From the NCBI RefSeq assembly GCF_000315625.1, contig NW_005434606.1, positions 252,861 to 288,739 of the forward strand: a DNA stretch of 35,879 nucleotides, in the 5' to 3' direction. The position numbers and the translations under genes were made by a program. Of this stretch, positions 1 through 13,369 are shown piece by piece; positions within the stretch are counted from its first letter, which is position 1; each line of letters begins with the position of its first letter. This DNA is from Guillardia theta CCMP2712 (taxonomy: Eukaryota; Cryptophyceae; Pyrenomonadales; Geminigeraceae). Under the pieces are notes generated by a model that saw only the letters and a program-made list of their open reading frames with translations, searched no databases and was not told where the DNA came from.

Positions 1-1111
1 CCTCTCCTCCTTTCATCCCCTCCTCTCATCCCCTCCTTTTTCCCTCTCTCATCTTCTCTGCTCTGCTCTGCTCTGCTCGCCACTATGGTCTCCGCTGGAG
101 TCTTTTCGTTTCCTCTTCTGCACTCTTGTTTCTTCTCCCCCTTTTTTCTCATCGCATCTCTCCCTCGCCCTCATTCTCACTTGCTCGACTTGCGCAGCAT
201 CTAGCGGAGCCGAGGATGATGATAGTCAGCCTCGAGCCAGGTGTCAACACCTTCCCCTCCTGCTCCTCTCCTCTCTCCTTCCCTCCCTCTCCCTCCCTCC
301 CTCCTGCTGCTCTCCTGCTGCTCTCCTCCCCCCCCCTCTCTCGCTCCCTCCCACTCCTCCTTCAGTCCTCCTCTACCTCTGCCTCTGACTTTTCTTTCTC
401 TTCGTCTCTCTCACTCTCACTTTCACTATCTCGCTCGCTCGCCCATCCTCAAACTTCAGGTTGTTCTCTTGCTAGCTTGGGAGGTCTTGCCCATCCCCTC
501 GGGAGAATTTCTTTCGTCGACTGCTCCCAGTCATGTCAGTTCGCCTCTCCTCCCCAGCCTCCACATCCTCCATCTCTCTCCTCCTTCTCCGCTGCTGCGC
601 CACCTCCTGCTCCTCCTTGCTTCTTCTTTTCCTCTAGCATCCTCCTCCTCGCTACTTCTCTTCTACCTGCTTCCTACCCTTCATCACTTCGTCTCCTCCT
701 CACGGCTCTTGTTACAGTTGGCAGAGGAACGGAAGGACTCAACGATGTCGCAGCAGCGATCAGGCAGCGAGCAGACCAACAGGAGGCTCCCATGACAGCG
801 AGGAGCAGAACGAGCTCGGGAAGATGATTCTCCTGCTCCTGCTCCTGCTCCTGCTCTTCTGCTCCTGCTCCTGCTCCTGCTCTTCTGCTCCTTACTTCCT
901 ACACACTTACATACTCACAAAATCTTTCCCTCCTCCTTCTGACGTATTAAATAAATTTAAATCTTCACCCTCTGATTACTCTTTGAGAAGGAGCAGTCAA
1001 GGAGGAGCAGGAAGGAAGCTGAGGGAGGGGAGGGGGGGGGAGCTGTTGTTGAAGTAGAGTGATAGAGAGAAGAGATCATATAAAGGCAGTGTAATGTTCG
1101 TCGTTGACACC
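1..1111. other. Pyrimidine-rich low-complexity DNA with possible + strand exon remnants
   Basis: The + strand is dominated by CT-rich runs, so long open frames here are compositional. Two short pieces look more exon-like. The piece at about 207-240 follows an AG, encodes acidic residues and is followed by GTGTCA. The piece at about 719-798 follows a pyrimidine tract plus ACAG and is rich in Gln, Ser and Glu codons. They could be the 3' exons of a + strand gene that starts left of the window and converges on the PP2A gene. I recognise no family, and the reading frame between the pieces is not fixed. Confidence 0.3.
833..892 (+). repeat. (GCTCCT)n hexamer array, short
   Basis: About nine GCTCCT units, interrupted by a GCTCTT variant. 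The same hexamer, or its complement, recurs at 1226-1406, 3860-3930 and 34875-35019. The array lies in the spacer downstream of the PP2A catalytic gene. Confidence 0.85.
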
Positions 1112-5114
<4,003 letters not shown>

Positions 5115-5771
5115 GATGTATGCAGCGCTAGGGCAGCTGCAACTGGTACATTTCGACGAGGAAAGGATCTGATCTCGCTGAGATCTCCCAACACCATAAC
5201 AGTCTCAGCAACATGAATCTGCATCAAGCTCCTCCAACTCACTGAAGACTGCTGATCCGACCCTTGCCCTGCATTCCCCTCTCTCACCCTTCCATTCCCA
5301 CAGGCTGTTATAATCCTTATGCACTAATCTTGATAACGTATCCTGCTATGCTCTTGCAAAGCTGCTCCATGCTCATCACAGTGATACCATGAACATCGTC
5401 GTACCATCTTCGCCTTCCTCCTCTCAGCCATTGCATCCCCTCCTGCCCCCCCCCCCCCCCCCCTCCCCCCCCCCCCCAACCCTCGCCATTCCTTAGCCTG
5501 CGGCCATTGCGCCATAAAGCTCGCAGTAAACAATTCTATGTCCATAATTGTTATCATGCCCCGCCCCTAGCACCCCCTTTCTGAAGTAACTACCCCATCA
5601 CAGGTAGAACAGACTTGCTACACCCCTTGTAATATCTATAAAAATGTGTCCTAATCAGGGGTACTCCAAGAAACTTTTCGGACCCTACCACATCTCTCCC
5701 GTGAAAGATTTTGTCCACCCCCTTCGATATCAGAAGCTCATGAGTAAAAACCCCTTACCAAAAAAAAAAAA
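5115..5771. other. Intergenic spacer upstream of PP2A with poly-C tract and GGGGTA/TACCCC words
   Basis: I see no gene here. A C homopolymer broken by one T lies at about 5448-5477. From about 5560 to 5670 there are repeated TACCCC/GGGGTA words, and an A-run at 5760-5771 abuts GC-rich island 1. Promoter elements for the PP2A gene may lie here, but none is clear. Confidence 0.5.
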
Positions 5772-6720
5772 ATAGTTCTGTCTGAGAGCGGGCCCTCCCG
5801 CGGCCGGGCCCCGCCGGGCCGGGTCGGCCGGCAGCCCGGGCCGCCTGCCTGAGGGCCGCTGAGTCGGTGCACTGAGCGACCCGGTGACCGTGACTCGGCG
5901 ACAGTCGAACTACTGCGGCCGCGGCCGCGCTTGTGACGGGCACGGTAACCGTGACGGCGTTGAATCCTCTTGCAGCCGTCACGGCCGTCAGTACCGGCGT
6001 ATGCCGCCCCGCGGCACGCGGCCGTCGGGCACTGCGGCCGCGGGGCGCCCACTCAATGATTGATCGGACCGGGGCCCGGCGGCCCGGGGGGGGGGCAGTA
6101 CTAGTGACTTCAACGGCCGGGCCGGCCGTAGACGCCGTCGCCGGGTTCCGATCTGAGTGAACGGTCCGATCGGCCCGCCGGTGTAACTTGTCAAGTTCAA
6201 GTTTACGGTCAGGTTTCAATCATACTAGGCTAGGCCCGGGCGGGCACTGACCGTACGGACTCAGGTGACCTCCGCGCGCAGTGGCCCCCGGCCCCGGGGG
6301 GGGGGGCCGGTGGCGCCCGCGAGTCCGTCCGACCGTCACAGGCCCGGCCCGGCCCGCGGCGGTCCCGGCCGGCGACTGGCACGTCGGTAGCGGCCGCGGC
6401 GACTGAGTCACTGAGTCCGACCGGGCCGCCCCCTCCGACTCAGTAACCAAGTACGGTCAGTTGAGCGGTTACTGGCACTGCGCGGCGGCGTCACGGCAGG
6501 CTGTGAGTCACCGTTTCCGTACCGTCTTCAGGCCCTGGCCACATGCCGGGCCCCGGCGGCCCGCGTGGCGGTGCCCGGCCCCGCCGGGGAGTCTGAGGCT
6601 CAGCGGCTCAGCCGTCAACTTGAACTGAGTCCGCCAGTCTGTCATCCACTGGTGCGGCTGAGTCTCCGGGAGTCGACTCCGAGTCGTGACGCGACGGACT
6701 GAGGGCCCGGGGATTGGCTC
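5772..6720. repeat. GC-rich island 1, unknown noncoding sequence class
   Basis: An abrupt block rich in GGCC, CCGG, GGGCCC, CCCGGG, GACTCA/TGAGTC and CAGT/ACTG words on both strands, flanked by AT-richer DNA. No gene fits: its open frames are short Arg/Ala/Pro/Gly-rich shadows without family motifs. It shares exact words with islands 2 and 3 (a ten-mer at 6664-6673 and an eleven-mer at 6256-6266). It could be an old, diverged mobile element or a locally GC-biased tract; I do not know. Confidence 0.55.
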
Positions 6721-7213
6721 GGAATCGAAATCTTGAGATGTTACTGCGACAGACCCTGAAAATTGGATTTCGCTCTCGCGTTAGGCGACCCTGGTGAATC
6801 TGCCAGCCGCATTGAACGGACTTGAGACCGTCGCGTGGTACTTGAGACTGTGTGAAGCCTCGGAACTTAGTTCAACTTCACTGTCATGCCATGATGCGGC
6901 CGCCCGGCTGTGCCAACAAGCTGAAGCTGGCATGTGACACTGCTCGAAAGATAATAGTACAACAGCATTGTTTTTATCATATACAGTAATCATCTGATAG
7001 CAAAAAATTTGAAAAAGACTCAGAGGGCTTGCAGTTTGAGTAGTGCTACAGTGATTCACTTCAAGTTGGCGCTGCATCACTGTCACTGAGACGGTTCGAA
7101 GGATCATACTGTACTCAAGTGACAGATTATCAAACAAGGTAGTAAAAAGCCAAAAAGGAGAAGAAATACATAGGCTTGACCTCCGATAACTTGCAAGCAC
7201 TGGAAGATTACCA

Positions 7214-7936
7214 TCAATTTTCATACCCTCGCTCCCTGTTGATCCGTTGGAAGTACTTCTGCGCATGCGACCGCACCTGCGAGATCGACCGCGTCCCTAC
7301 AGCCTTCGATATCATCTCCGCTAGCCCGTGCCCCAGCCCTATCGTCACCCTCCCATGGCTCGCAAGCATCTGCCTCAGAGGCGACAGCTTCTCCAACGCG
7401 TCGACAAACCTCCTGTGCTCCTCCCTGCTCCACTGGTAGTTGCTCGACGATGCCTTGGACTTTCGAGACCCGCCATTTGCTGCGGGCGGTGGCGGTGATG
7501 AGACGAAAGCGTCTTGAGAAGGAGGGGCAAGGAGGCAGTCGGGGCTTGGGCTTGCAGAGGACACGCTGCTGGCCGAGTCTCCGTCCGTGTTTGATTCCTG
7601 ATGTTCGCTCTCGGAAGAAATCGGCCCCACACTGCCTGCAGATGTTGGAAGAGCTATGAGTTCTGTTTTCGAGAGCATCCGACCTGTGCTTGGCTCCTTT
7701 GCAGTTTCATGAGTACTTTCAGTGTTATTAGCGTGCTTAGACAAAGACAATGTGATCTCGTTGCAACTTTCTGAAGTGAGAAACTGTGCTGGGATGGTGA
7801 CAAGCCAGTCGCCGTCCTGGGCAGCTGCATTCCAAGGTGATAGGACAGGAAATTTCAGCGGGGCGTCCTCGGGAAAGAGTGAGGCGATGGCGTCTTCAAG
7901 TGAGCCTTCGTTCAGTCTCATAGTCTCTGCCACCAT
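7214..7936 (-). CDS. SHAQKYF-type single-MYB DNA-binding protein
   Basis: A predicted nuclear transcription factor of the MYB-related (CCA1/DIV-like) class. Starting at the ATG at 7936, which has a strong AACCATGG context, it gives 240 residues. The frame stays open upstream to 8425, but that part is low-complexity and looks like 5' sequence. The N-terminal two thirds are acidic and Ser/Pro-rich with no known domain. The MYB domain sits near the C-terminus, about residues 167-233, opens with WSREEHRRF and ends with QVRSHAQKYFQRI. Two features are odd: an insertion of about ten residues between helices 1 and 2, and loss of the second helix's usual tryptophan. The protein stops just after the MYB repeat. 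Target genes cannot be told from sequence. Confidence 0.82.
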   Translation of the reverse strand: MVAETMRLNEGSLEDAIASLFPEDAPLKFPVLSPWNAAAQDGDWLVTIPAQFLTSESCNEITLSLSKHANNTESTHETAKEPSTGRMLSKTELIALPTSAGSVGPISSESEHQESNTDGDSASSVSSASPSPDCLLAPPSQDAFVSSPPPPAANGGSRKSKASSSNYQWSREEHRRFVDALEKLSPLRQMLASHGRVTIGLGHGLAEMISKAVGTRSISQVRSHAQKYFQRINRERGYEN

Positions 7937-8813
7937 GGTTTGCATACGTATAAATTCGTGTGAGGATGCTTTGAGCCAGCCTTTGCTTGGCGGGTTGCCG
8001 ACCTGATGTTTGTTGTGATTCCGAACGTTTCTTTGCAACCAAAGCGCGTTTATCCCTCCAAACGGTCTCTTTCGGTGGGCAGCCCTTGCTCTTACTCGTG
8101 CACTGCGTACCAACTCAACACATTGAACGACACACGGCACCAGCACGGACAAGTCAGAGAGTCGCAGAGGGTCAGAGAGGCAAGTGGAGGCCGATCCACG
8201 ACAGAGAGCGAACAAACAAGTTTGGAAGAGAGTAGAGGGAGGAGGAATGAGGTGGAGGCAAGTGGAGGATGACGAGGAGCAGGACGAGGAGATGCAAAGG
8301 GAACCTGCAAGGGGAGTGGGGGCGTGGGGAAAAGTGGCGTCGGGGGGACGGGGGGAGCCAGCGGAAACAAAAAAATAAAAATGGAATTGGGGAACTGGAC
8401 CACCCCTAGGACCAGTAACCCTCATATTACCTGAGAATAGTACCCCTAGCGACCATGTCCCATGTGCCCCAAAAAACTCGAATTTTACGGACAGCTGCCA
8501 TGGCCTGGCCGGAGATAACGTGACATCGTGATTACACCACAGCTTTACAACAATTTTACGGAAAGTTTAAAACATTTTAATTGTCAGCCTCGACATTATA
8601 TGTCGTTATACTCGGGGAGTAGCGAAATTACAAAGGTTTTAATAGTTTTCACCATTTTTTTTACAATGTACCGGTCATCAGTCGTATCTCCAGACCCGGT
8701 CGTGTAAAAGTTGAGGCTTTTTGTTCGGATCGCTCCGTGCTGCCATGTCGTCAGCGACGTGTGGCGCCGTTTGCCGCGCCCTCGCTTGATTCCTTGCTAA
8801 CTCGAAGCTGAAC
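7937..8813. other. Upstream region of the MYB gene
   Basis: The part up to 8425 is an in-frame but probably untranslated extension of the MYB frame. From about 8390 to 8470 there are TACCCC/CCCCTAG words like those beside the GC islands. From 8500 to 8700 the DNA is AT-richer with no open frame worth calling. I see no clear promoter element. Confidence 0.4.
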
Positions 8814-8854
8814 GACCGACCGACCGACCGACCGACCGACCGACCGACCGGCTA

Positions 8855-8895
<41 letters not shown>

Positions 8896-8927
8896 ATTGA
8901 TGGATGGATTGATGGATGACAATGGAT
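8814..8927 (+). repeat. Compound tetranucleotide repeat (GACC)n-(GGCT)n-(GGAT)n
   Basis: Three adjoining tetranucleotide arrays: GACC-type units to about 8850, GGCT units to about 8893, then GGAT/TGAT units to about 8927, decaying further right. Successive units differ by one or two bases, so they may have evolved from each other. No gene crosses the array; the open frames on both strands at 8984-9390 look like decayed GGAT repeat. Confidence 0.85.
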
Positions 8928-9419
8928 GAGGAGAGAAAGCAAGTACAATGATGATGCATGAGGGAAGGAGAAGGGAGAAAATGTCAATTCATCAATGAAT
9001 CCACCAAGGGTCTGTCAAGGGATGAAAAAGGAAGCAAATGGAAAAGAGGAATGTATGATAAGAAAGGACAAGGAAAGCAGGATTGTATGGATGAGAAGGT
9101 GGATGAATAAATGCATCGAAGGAGGGAAGGAAAGAGATCGTGATTGGACTGAGGCGGGCGGGAGGAGGGGCAAGAAAGAAACGAGATCAATCCTTGACAG
9201 GAATGACCTGTTGATGAAACACGGACGGAATGTAGATGAATGCAGAAGAGAGAGGGAGGCGAGCGGACCCTGTTCATGCGGATTGTTCGGATACTCGTCC
9301 TATACACTCAGCAGAAATAAGCTCACGAATCTGAATGCACAGGATCCCTTCTGCCCCTATTCGAGCCTGGCAGTGTTTGAATGCAGATAAGAATAAAGTT
9401 TGAGCTCTGTCAAAGTGAC

Positions 9420-10330
9420 TTAGCAGGAAGCCGGGAAGACGAGGATGAACTTGGACCGGCCACTGATGGGCACAGTACCGTTCCAGAGACTCGGAGCTGC
9501 GTGGCATGATACGGTGGCAAGCCGCCGGCGGCAGACTCGGGCGGCCGCGCATCTTGCTTGACTTGCGTGCCGTCCGATAGGACCGGGTCACTGAAGCCTC
9601 GGGCGGCCCGGGTCATGAACGGCTGAGAAGCGGCGGCTCGACTCAGTGACGCCACTGGCGAGTACGGTCCCGCCGAGTCCGACACTGCCGTGGCGGCCGG
9701 GCACTTGACTGGCACTGGGGCTCCGGGAGTCCGGCCACCGGGTCGGTGAGACGGACGGTCACTGGGCCGTCATGTACGACGTTTGAAAGTTTCCCTGCCT
9801 GTGAGCCTGGCTGGCCGCCGCCGGCCAGCCGGGCGACCGATCCGATCGCCGCAGGGGCGAACACGGCCCGGTCCGATGACTGAGCACGGATCCGATGATC
9901 GGATCCGAGCCTCGGAGTGCGCCGCGCGGGCCGGCCCCGTGTCAGTGTGGCAGTGCGCCGCCCGGGCCCCGGCCGCCACCGCCGGTCACAGGCCCGGGCA
10001 CCGTCAGCGCCGGGCCGGCGGCCGGCGGCCCGGCGGCCGGCGGCCCGGGTGCGGGACTGCACCGCCGCTCAGGGCACAGTGCCCGGCCAACTTGTGACTT
10101 GCCAAGGCTGTGCAGCCGCTCACTAGCCAGCGGCGGCTGCCGGGCCGCCCGGCCGTGACGGTCCGATCGCAGCTTCCGAAGTTCCTTGAAGTTGCCAACG
10201 CCGTTGAAGGCTTGAAGCCTTTGGAAGCCTGGCACGGCCGAAAGTTCCCCGGAGCCCGGAATCGGAGTCCGGGCCGCACTGCCCGGCCGGCCGTCACCGG
10301 GGCATACCGAGGTGCAGCTCCCGATCAGAT
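9420..10330. repeat. GC-rich island 2, unknown noncoding sequence class
   Basis: Same word usage as island 1: GGCC, CCGG, GGGCCC, GACTCA. It contains the shared ten-mer CTCCGGGAGT at 9721-9730, a 21-bp near-perfect palindrome at 9887-9907 and a perfect 15-bp direct repeat at 10017-10046. Open frames are Arg/Ala/Gly/Pro-rich and overlap on both strands, so I call no gene. It ends where AT-richer DNA with GGGTACTCC and CTACCC words begins. Confidence 0.55.
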
Positions 10331-11182
10331 AGCTAGATTGATAAATCACTCAACATTCAAATACCAGGGTACTCCCTACCCTACCCCTTTGAGATTACAC
10401 GACCAAAGTACCGGTACTGATCATTGAGATGGGTGAAGGGGTGGGGTAAGCTGTAAAGGTAGGGTAACATGGGGTACCGTACCCCAGCGTTCCCTGTGGG
10501 AGACAGGGGGGTGGCTGCAGTCTTGGAAGCCTCTTTATATGACGGCAATGGCACCATTGGCGGGGCGAGGGTAACGGGAGGAGAGTGAGGAGGAGGGAGA
10601 GAGAGGGGCGAGGACAAGAGAAGGGAACATGATCGTGAAGGACACAGGAAGACAGAAGATGGGACTCGGAGACCTTGGATAAGAACTGCTGGGAGGAGGA
10701 GGAGGAGTGTTGAGGTTGAGGAAGGGTAAGAGGGTAGAAGGTGCAAGGAGTACACAAGGGCAAGAAACAGGGAGCAGCTGAGAGGAAAGAGAGGAGGAAA
10801 ACAAGCAACGGCGATCTGCGAAAGGGTTTATCGCCATGAACCCGTAGAACCAAGACAGACGGAGCCAGGTGCTGCAGGGAAACTGAAATGGGAGGCGGAT
10901 CGTGTTGAAAGGACGTGGTGAGTTTGACTAAGGCGAGGAGGAGGACTGGCAACATTGGATGAGATGCGAGTATGACAGATACCCTGCTCCAGCTTCCGTC
11001 TACTGCAAGGAGAGCACAGACTAGTGAAGGCTGCTGGGCGAATCTATTTTTGTGACTGTAACAGTTTCGTTGCACTGATCGGGGAGGCCTCAAGGTAGGG
11101 AAGGAGATCGGAAGTTTGGTTCGCCACGGGACTTGAGGAGAGAGGTTAGTCTGATACCTGCTGGACATACTCGACGTGGAGG
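10331..11182. other. Spacer upstream of the RRM-PPR gene
   Basis: The left part, 10365-10500, has many TACCCC/GGGGTA words, including GGGGTACCGTACCCC at 10470-10484. The right part is purine-rich on the + strand, which opens long Ser/Leu/Pro-rich frames on the - strand that I reject. It presumably holds the promoter of the gene starting at 11183, but no element stands out. Confidence 0.45.
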
Positions 11183-13270
11183 ATGAGAACTGGACTGAAG
11201 CTGCTCACTCACGTTGTGTTGAGCACCCTGGTCCTCTCTTCTGCGCTGCAGACAAGCACGCACAGAAGGCAAGAGGAGCCGGAGGCGAGGAGGAGGCCGA
11301 CTTGCTTCTTCCTACCTCTCGCTTCTGCTGCATCCTTCCTGGCGTCGCCGGGCACGGCCTCATGCAGGGTGCAGCGAGTCGGTAGTGAGCAAGTGGCACG
11401 GGTCTGCATGATCGCAGTTCCTCCTGTGCGGCCAGAGGAAGCTTCTCAAGGTGCGGGCGTCAAGGAGCGTATACTGGGGAGGGTGATGGTCCGAGGATCG
11501 GAGGGCAAGAGGGGCTGGGAAGGGAAGAGGACCGAGAGGGCGAAGTCAGTGGCGGAGCTGAAGGAGGTTCCCAACGTTGTTGGCAGGATGGAGGGGGACA
11601 AAAGGGTGAAGAGGAGGGAGGGGAGGCAGAGGAGGCAGATCGATGTGAAGGTGCTGAAAGACCACGGGGTGCACGAGGGAAAGAGGTTGCAGGTTGTACA
11701 GGAGGGGAGCCGCTCGTTCGTCAGGCACGGGGAGGTCATGGTGGAGATCCCAGCGAGCTGGAGCTCCAGAGCAGACGCCTGCTCGCCCGACTACCTCCAC
11801 CACCTTCTCAAGCGCAGAATCTCTTCCTGCTCTATCTTGCGAGTGTCGGGACTCCCCAGCAGTGCGACTGAGGAGACGGTGCAGGAAATCTTCAGGGGGT
11901 TTGTGCTGGCAGGAGGGGAAGAAGGGAACGTCGTGATGGAGGAGGGAGGCAAGACTGCCTACGTGAGGATGCTGGACGGAGAGGAAGCGACAAGAGCATT
12001 GAAGCTCAACGGGACGGCAACGGCAGGCGCAACGCTGCTTGTGAGCAAGAGGCTGTGGGGGTTGTCGTGGGAGAAGATGATGAAGAGGACGAGGGCGGGT
12101 GGCATGACGGCGGCAGAGAGGCTGAGGGAGCTGATGGAGAAGGTAGCTGCTGCACCTCTCTCCTCCAACGTACAGCAGCTGCTGGATAGGTTCGAGCAGG
12201 CTCCGATGGACGTGGTGGAGGGGAGGATGGAAGGAGAAGGCGAGCGGGAAGGGGATGGCACGGGGTTGGACGCTCTGCTGCAGGGCGAGGGAGTGCGGGA
12301 GAGAACGGTTTGCAAGCTGATCTCAGAGTTCGGAAGGAGGGGGGAGCTCGAGCGAGCCTTCGCCGTCTTCCTGTGGACGATGAGGGGGAGCAGCCGGCCG
12401 AACGTCTTCCACTTCAACGCCATGCTGAGCGCGTGCGGGCGGTGGAAGCGGCTGCCCCTTGCGCTCTCCCTCCTCCGCTGCATGCGGGAGATGCAGTTGA
12501 AGCCTGACGTGTTCACCTTCTCCTCCCTCGTCCAGACTTGTGCGAAGGAGAGGGAGGGGAGGATGGCGATATCGCTCTTCAGAGAGATGGAGCAGGAGGG
12601 GATAGCGCCAAACACTGTTGTCTACAACAACGTGCTCGTGGCCTGCGCAAGAGCCGAGCTGTTCGGGCAGGCGATCTACTTCTTTTGGAGGATGAAGGAG
12701 GAAGGAATCCCCCCAGACCTCGTCTCCTACTCAGCCATCATCTCTTCCCTGGCGTCCAGGAAAGATCTGAGCTCAGCTCTGCTTGTACTCAAGGAGATCA
12801 GAGGACAAGGCCTCAGGCCGGACAAGCTCATCTACACCAACTTGCTGCATGCGGCGCAGACGAGCCGGAGGCCTCACAAGGCGATGGAGATCTACGAGCT
12901 CATGCTCGACGACGGGCTAGAGCCTGACGCGGTTGTCTTCAGTTGCCTCATCGGGGCGTGGGGGCGTGTGGGGGACTGGAGGAGAGCGGAGGAAACGTGG
13001 AGGCTCTGCAAGAGGACGTTGAGAAAGGAGGAAATTCCGCTGGGCGTCTTCAATGAGCTCATGCGCTCAGCCGCCATGGCAGGGAGGGCAGATCTAGCTA
13101 GGCGCGTGCTAGCAGAGGTCGGGGAGCACGGGCTCGAGCCCTCCCCCTTCATGCTGCGACTGCTCGATAGCTCCGGGCTCGTGCCGGAGGAGACGCGGCG
13201 GCGGGAGGGAGACGAGAGGGGGGAGGATTCTTGTACATGTGTGGACCAACAAGAGAGATTTCCTGTGTAA
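11183..13270 (+). CDS. RRM and pentatricopeptide repeat protein, probably organelle-targeted
   Basis: A predicted organellar RNA-binding protein of 695 residues in one uninterrupted frame. An N-terminal hydrophobic stretch (about residues 5-23, LKLLTHVVLSTLVLSSAL) looks like a signal peptide. It is followed by an Arg/Ser/Ala-rich stretch to about residue 65, the two-part layout of a leader for a secondary plastid; this is inference. Residues 216-293 form an RNA recognition motif with RNP2-like LRVSGL and RNP1-like KTAYVRM. From residue 375 to 653 come eight P-type PPRs of 33-36 residues, several ending in PD or PN (for example LKPD, IAPN, LRPD, LEPD). There is no E/DYW editing domain. P-type PPR proteins usually stabilise or process organellar RNA. 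The stop lies 99 bp from the end of the convergent UBTD gene. Confidence 0.9.
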   Translation: MRTGLKLLTHVVLSTLVLSSALQTSTHRRQEEPEARRRPTCFFLPLASAASFLASPGTASCRVQRVGSEQVARVCMIAVPPVRPEEASQGAGVKERILGRVMVRGSEGKRGWEGKRTERAKSVAELKEVPNVVGRMEGDKRVKRREGRQRRQIDVKVLKDHGVHEGKRLQVVQEGSRSFVRHGEVMVEIPASWSSRADACSPDYLHHLLKRRISSCSILRVSGLPSSATEETVQEIFRGFVLAGGEEGNVVMEEGGKTAYVRMLDGEEATRALKLNGTATAGATLLVSKRLWGLSWEKMMKRTRAGGMTAAERLRELMEKVAAAPLSSNVQQLLDRFEQAPMDVVEGRMEGEGEREGDGTGLDALLQGEGVRERTVCKLISEFGRRGELERAFAVFLWTMRGSSRPNVFHFNAMLSACGRWKRLPLALSLLRCMREMQLKPDVFTFSSLVQTCAKEREGRMAISLFREMEQEGIAPNTVVYNNVLVACARAELFGQAIYFFWRMKEEGIPPDLVSYSAIISSLASRKDLSSALLVLKEIRGQGLRPDKLIYTNLLHAAQTSRRPHKAMEIYELMLDDGLEPDAVVFSCLIGAWGRVGDWRRAEETWRLCKRTLRKEEIPLGVFNELMRSAAMAGRADLARRVLAEVGEHGLEPSPFMLRLLDSSGLVPEETRRREGDERGEDSCTCVDQQERFPV

Positions 13271-13369
13271 TACAAGTAGAACGACTTTTAACAAGACTTG
13301 CTGTTATCCTCTCCTCCATCTCGCTCTATCACAATGCGCTTCTTTCTATATATCAGCAGAGGAGGCGCC

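Noticed and set aside
126..827. 233-residue and overlapping 184-residue + strand open frames
   Set aside because: Both are Ser/Leu/Pro-rich products of CT-rich DNA, open in two frames at once, with no motif.
5738..6450. Arg/Ala/Gly-rich open frames in GC island 1
   Set aside because: High GC suppresses stops; frames overlap on both strands and show no domain.
8984..9390. Open frames of 131 (+) and 107 (-) residues right of the tetranucleotide repeat
   Set aside because: They overlap each other on opposite strands and appear to be decayed GGAT repeat; no conserved motif.
9643..10427. Open frames in GC island 2
   Set aside because: Same reason as island 1: GC-driven openness, multiple overlapping frames and no family signature.
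10395..11168. 257-residue - strand open frame ahead of the RRM-PPR gene
   Set aside because: It mirrors purine-rich + strand DNA, has no family motif and its composition is Ser/Leu/Pro-rich throughout.
11959..12615. 218-residue - strand frame inside the RRM-PPR gene
   Set aside because: Antisense shadow of a well-supported PPR coding sequence.
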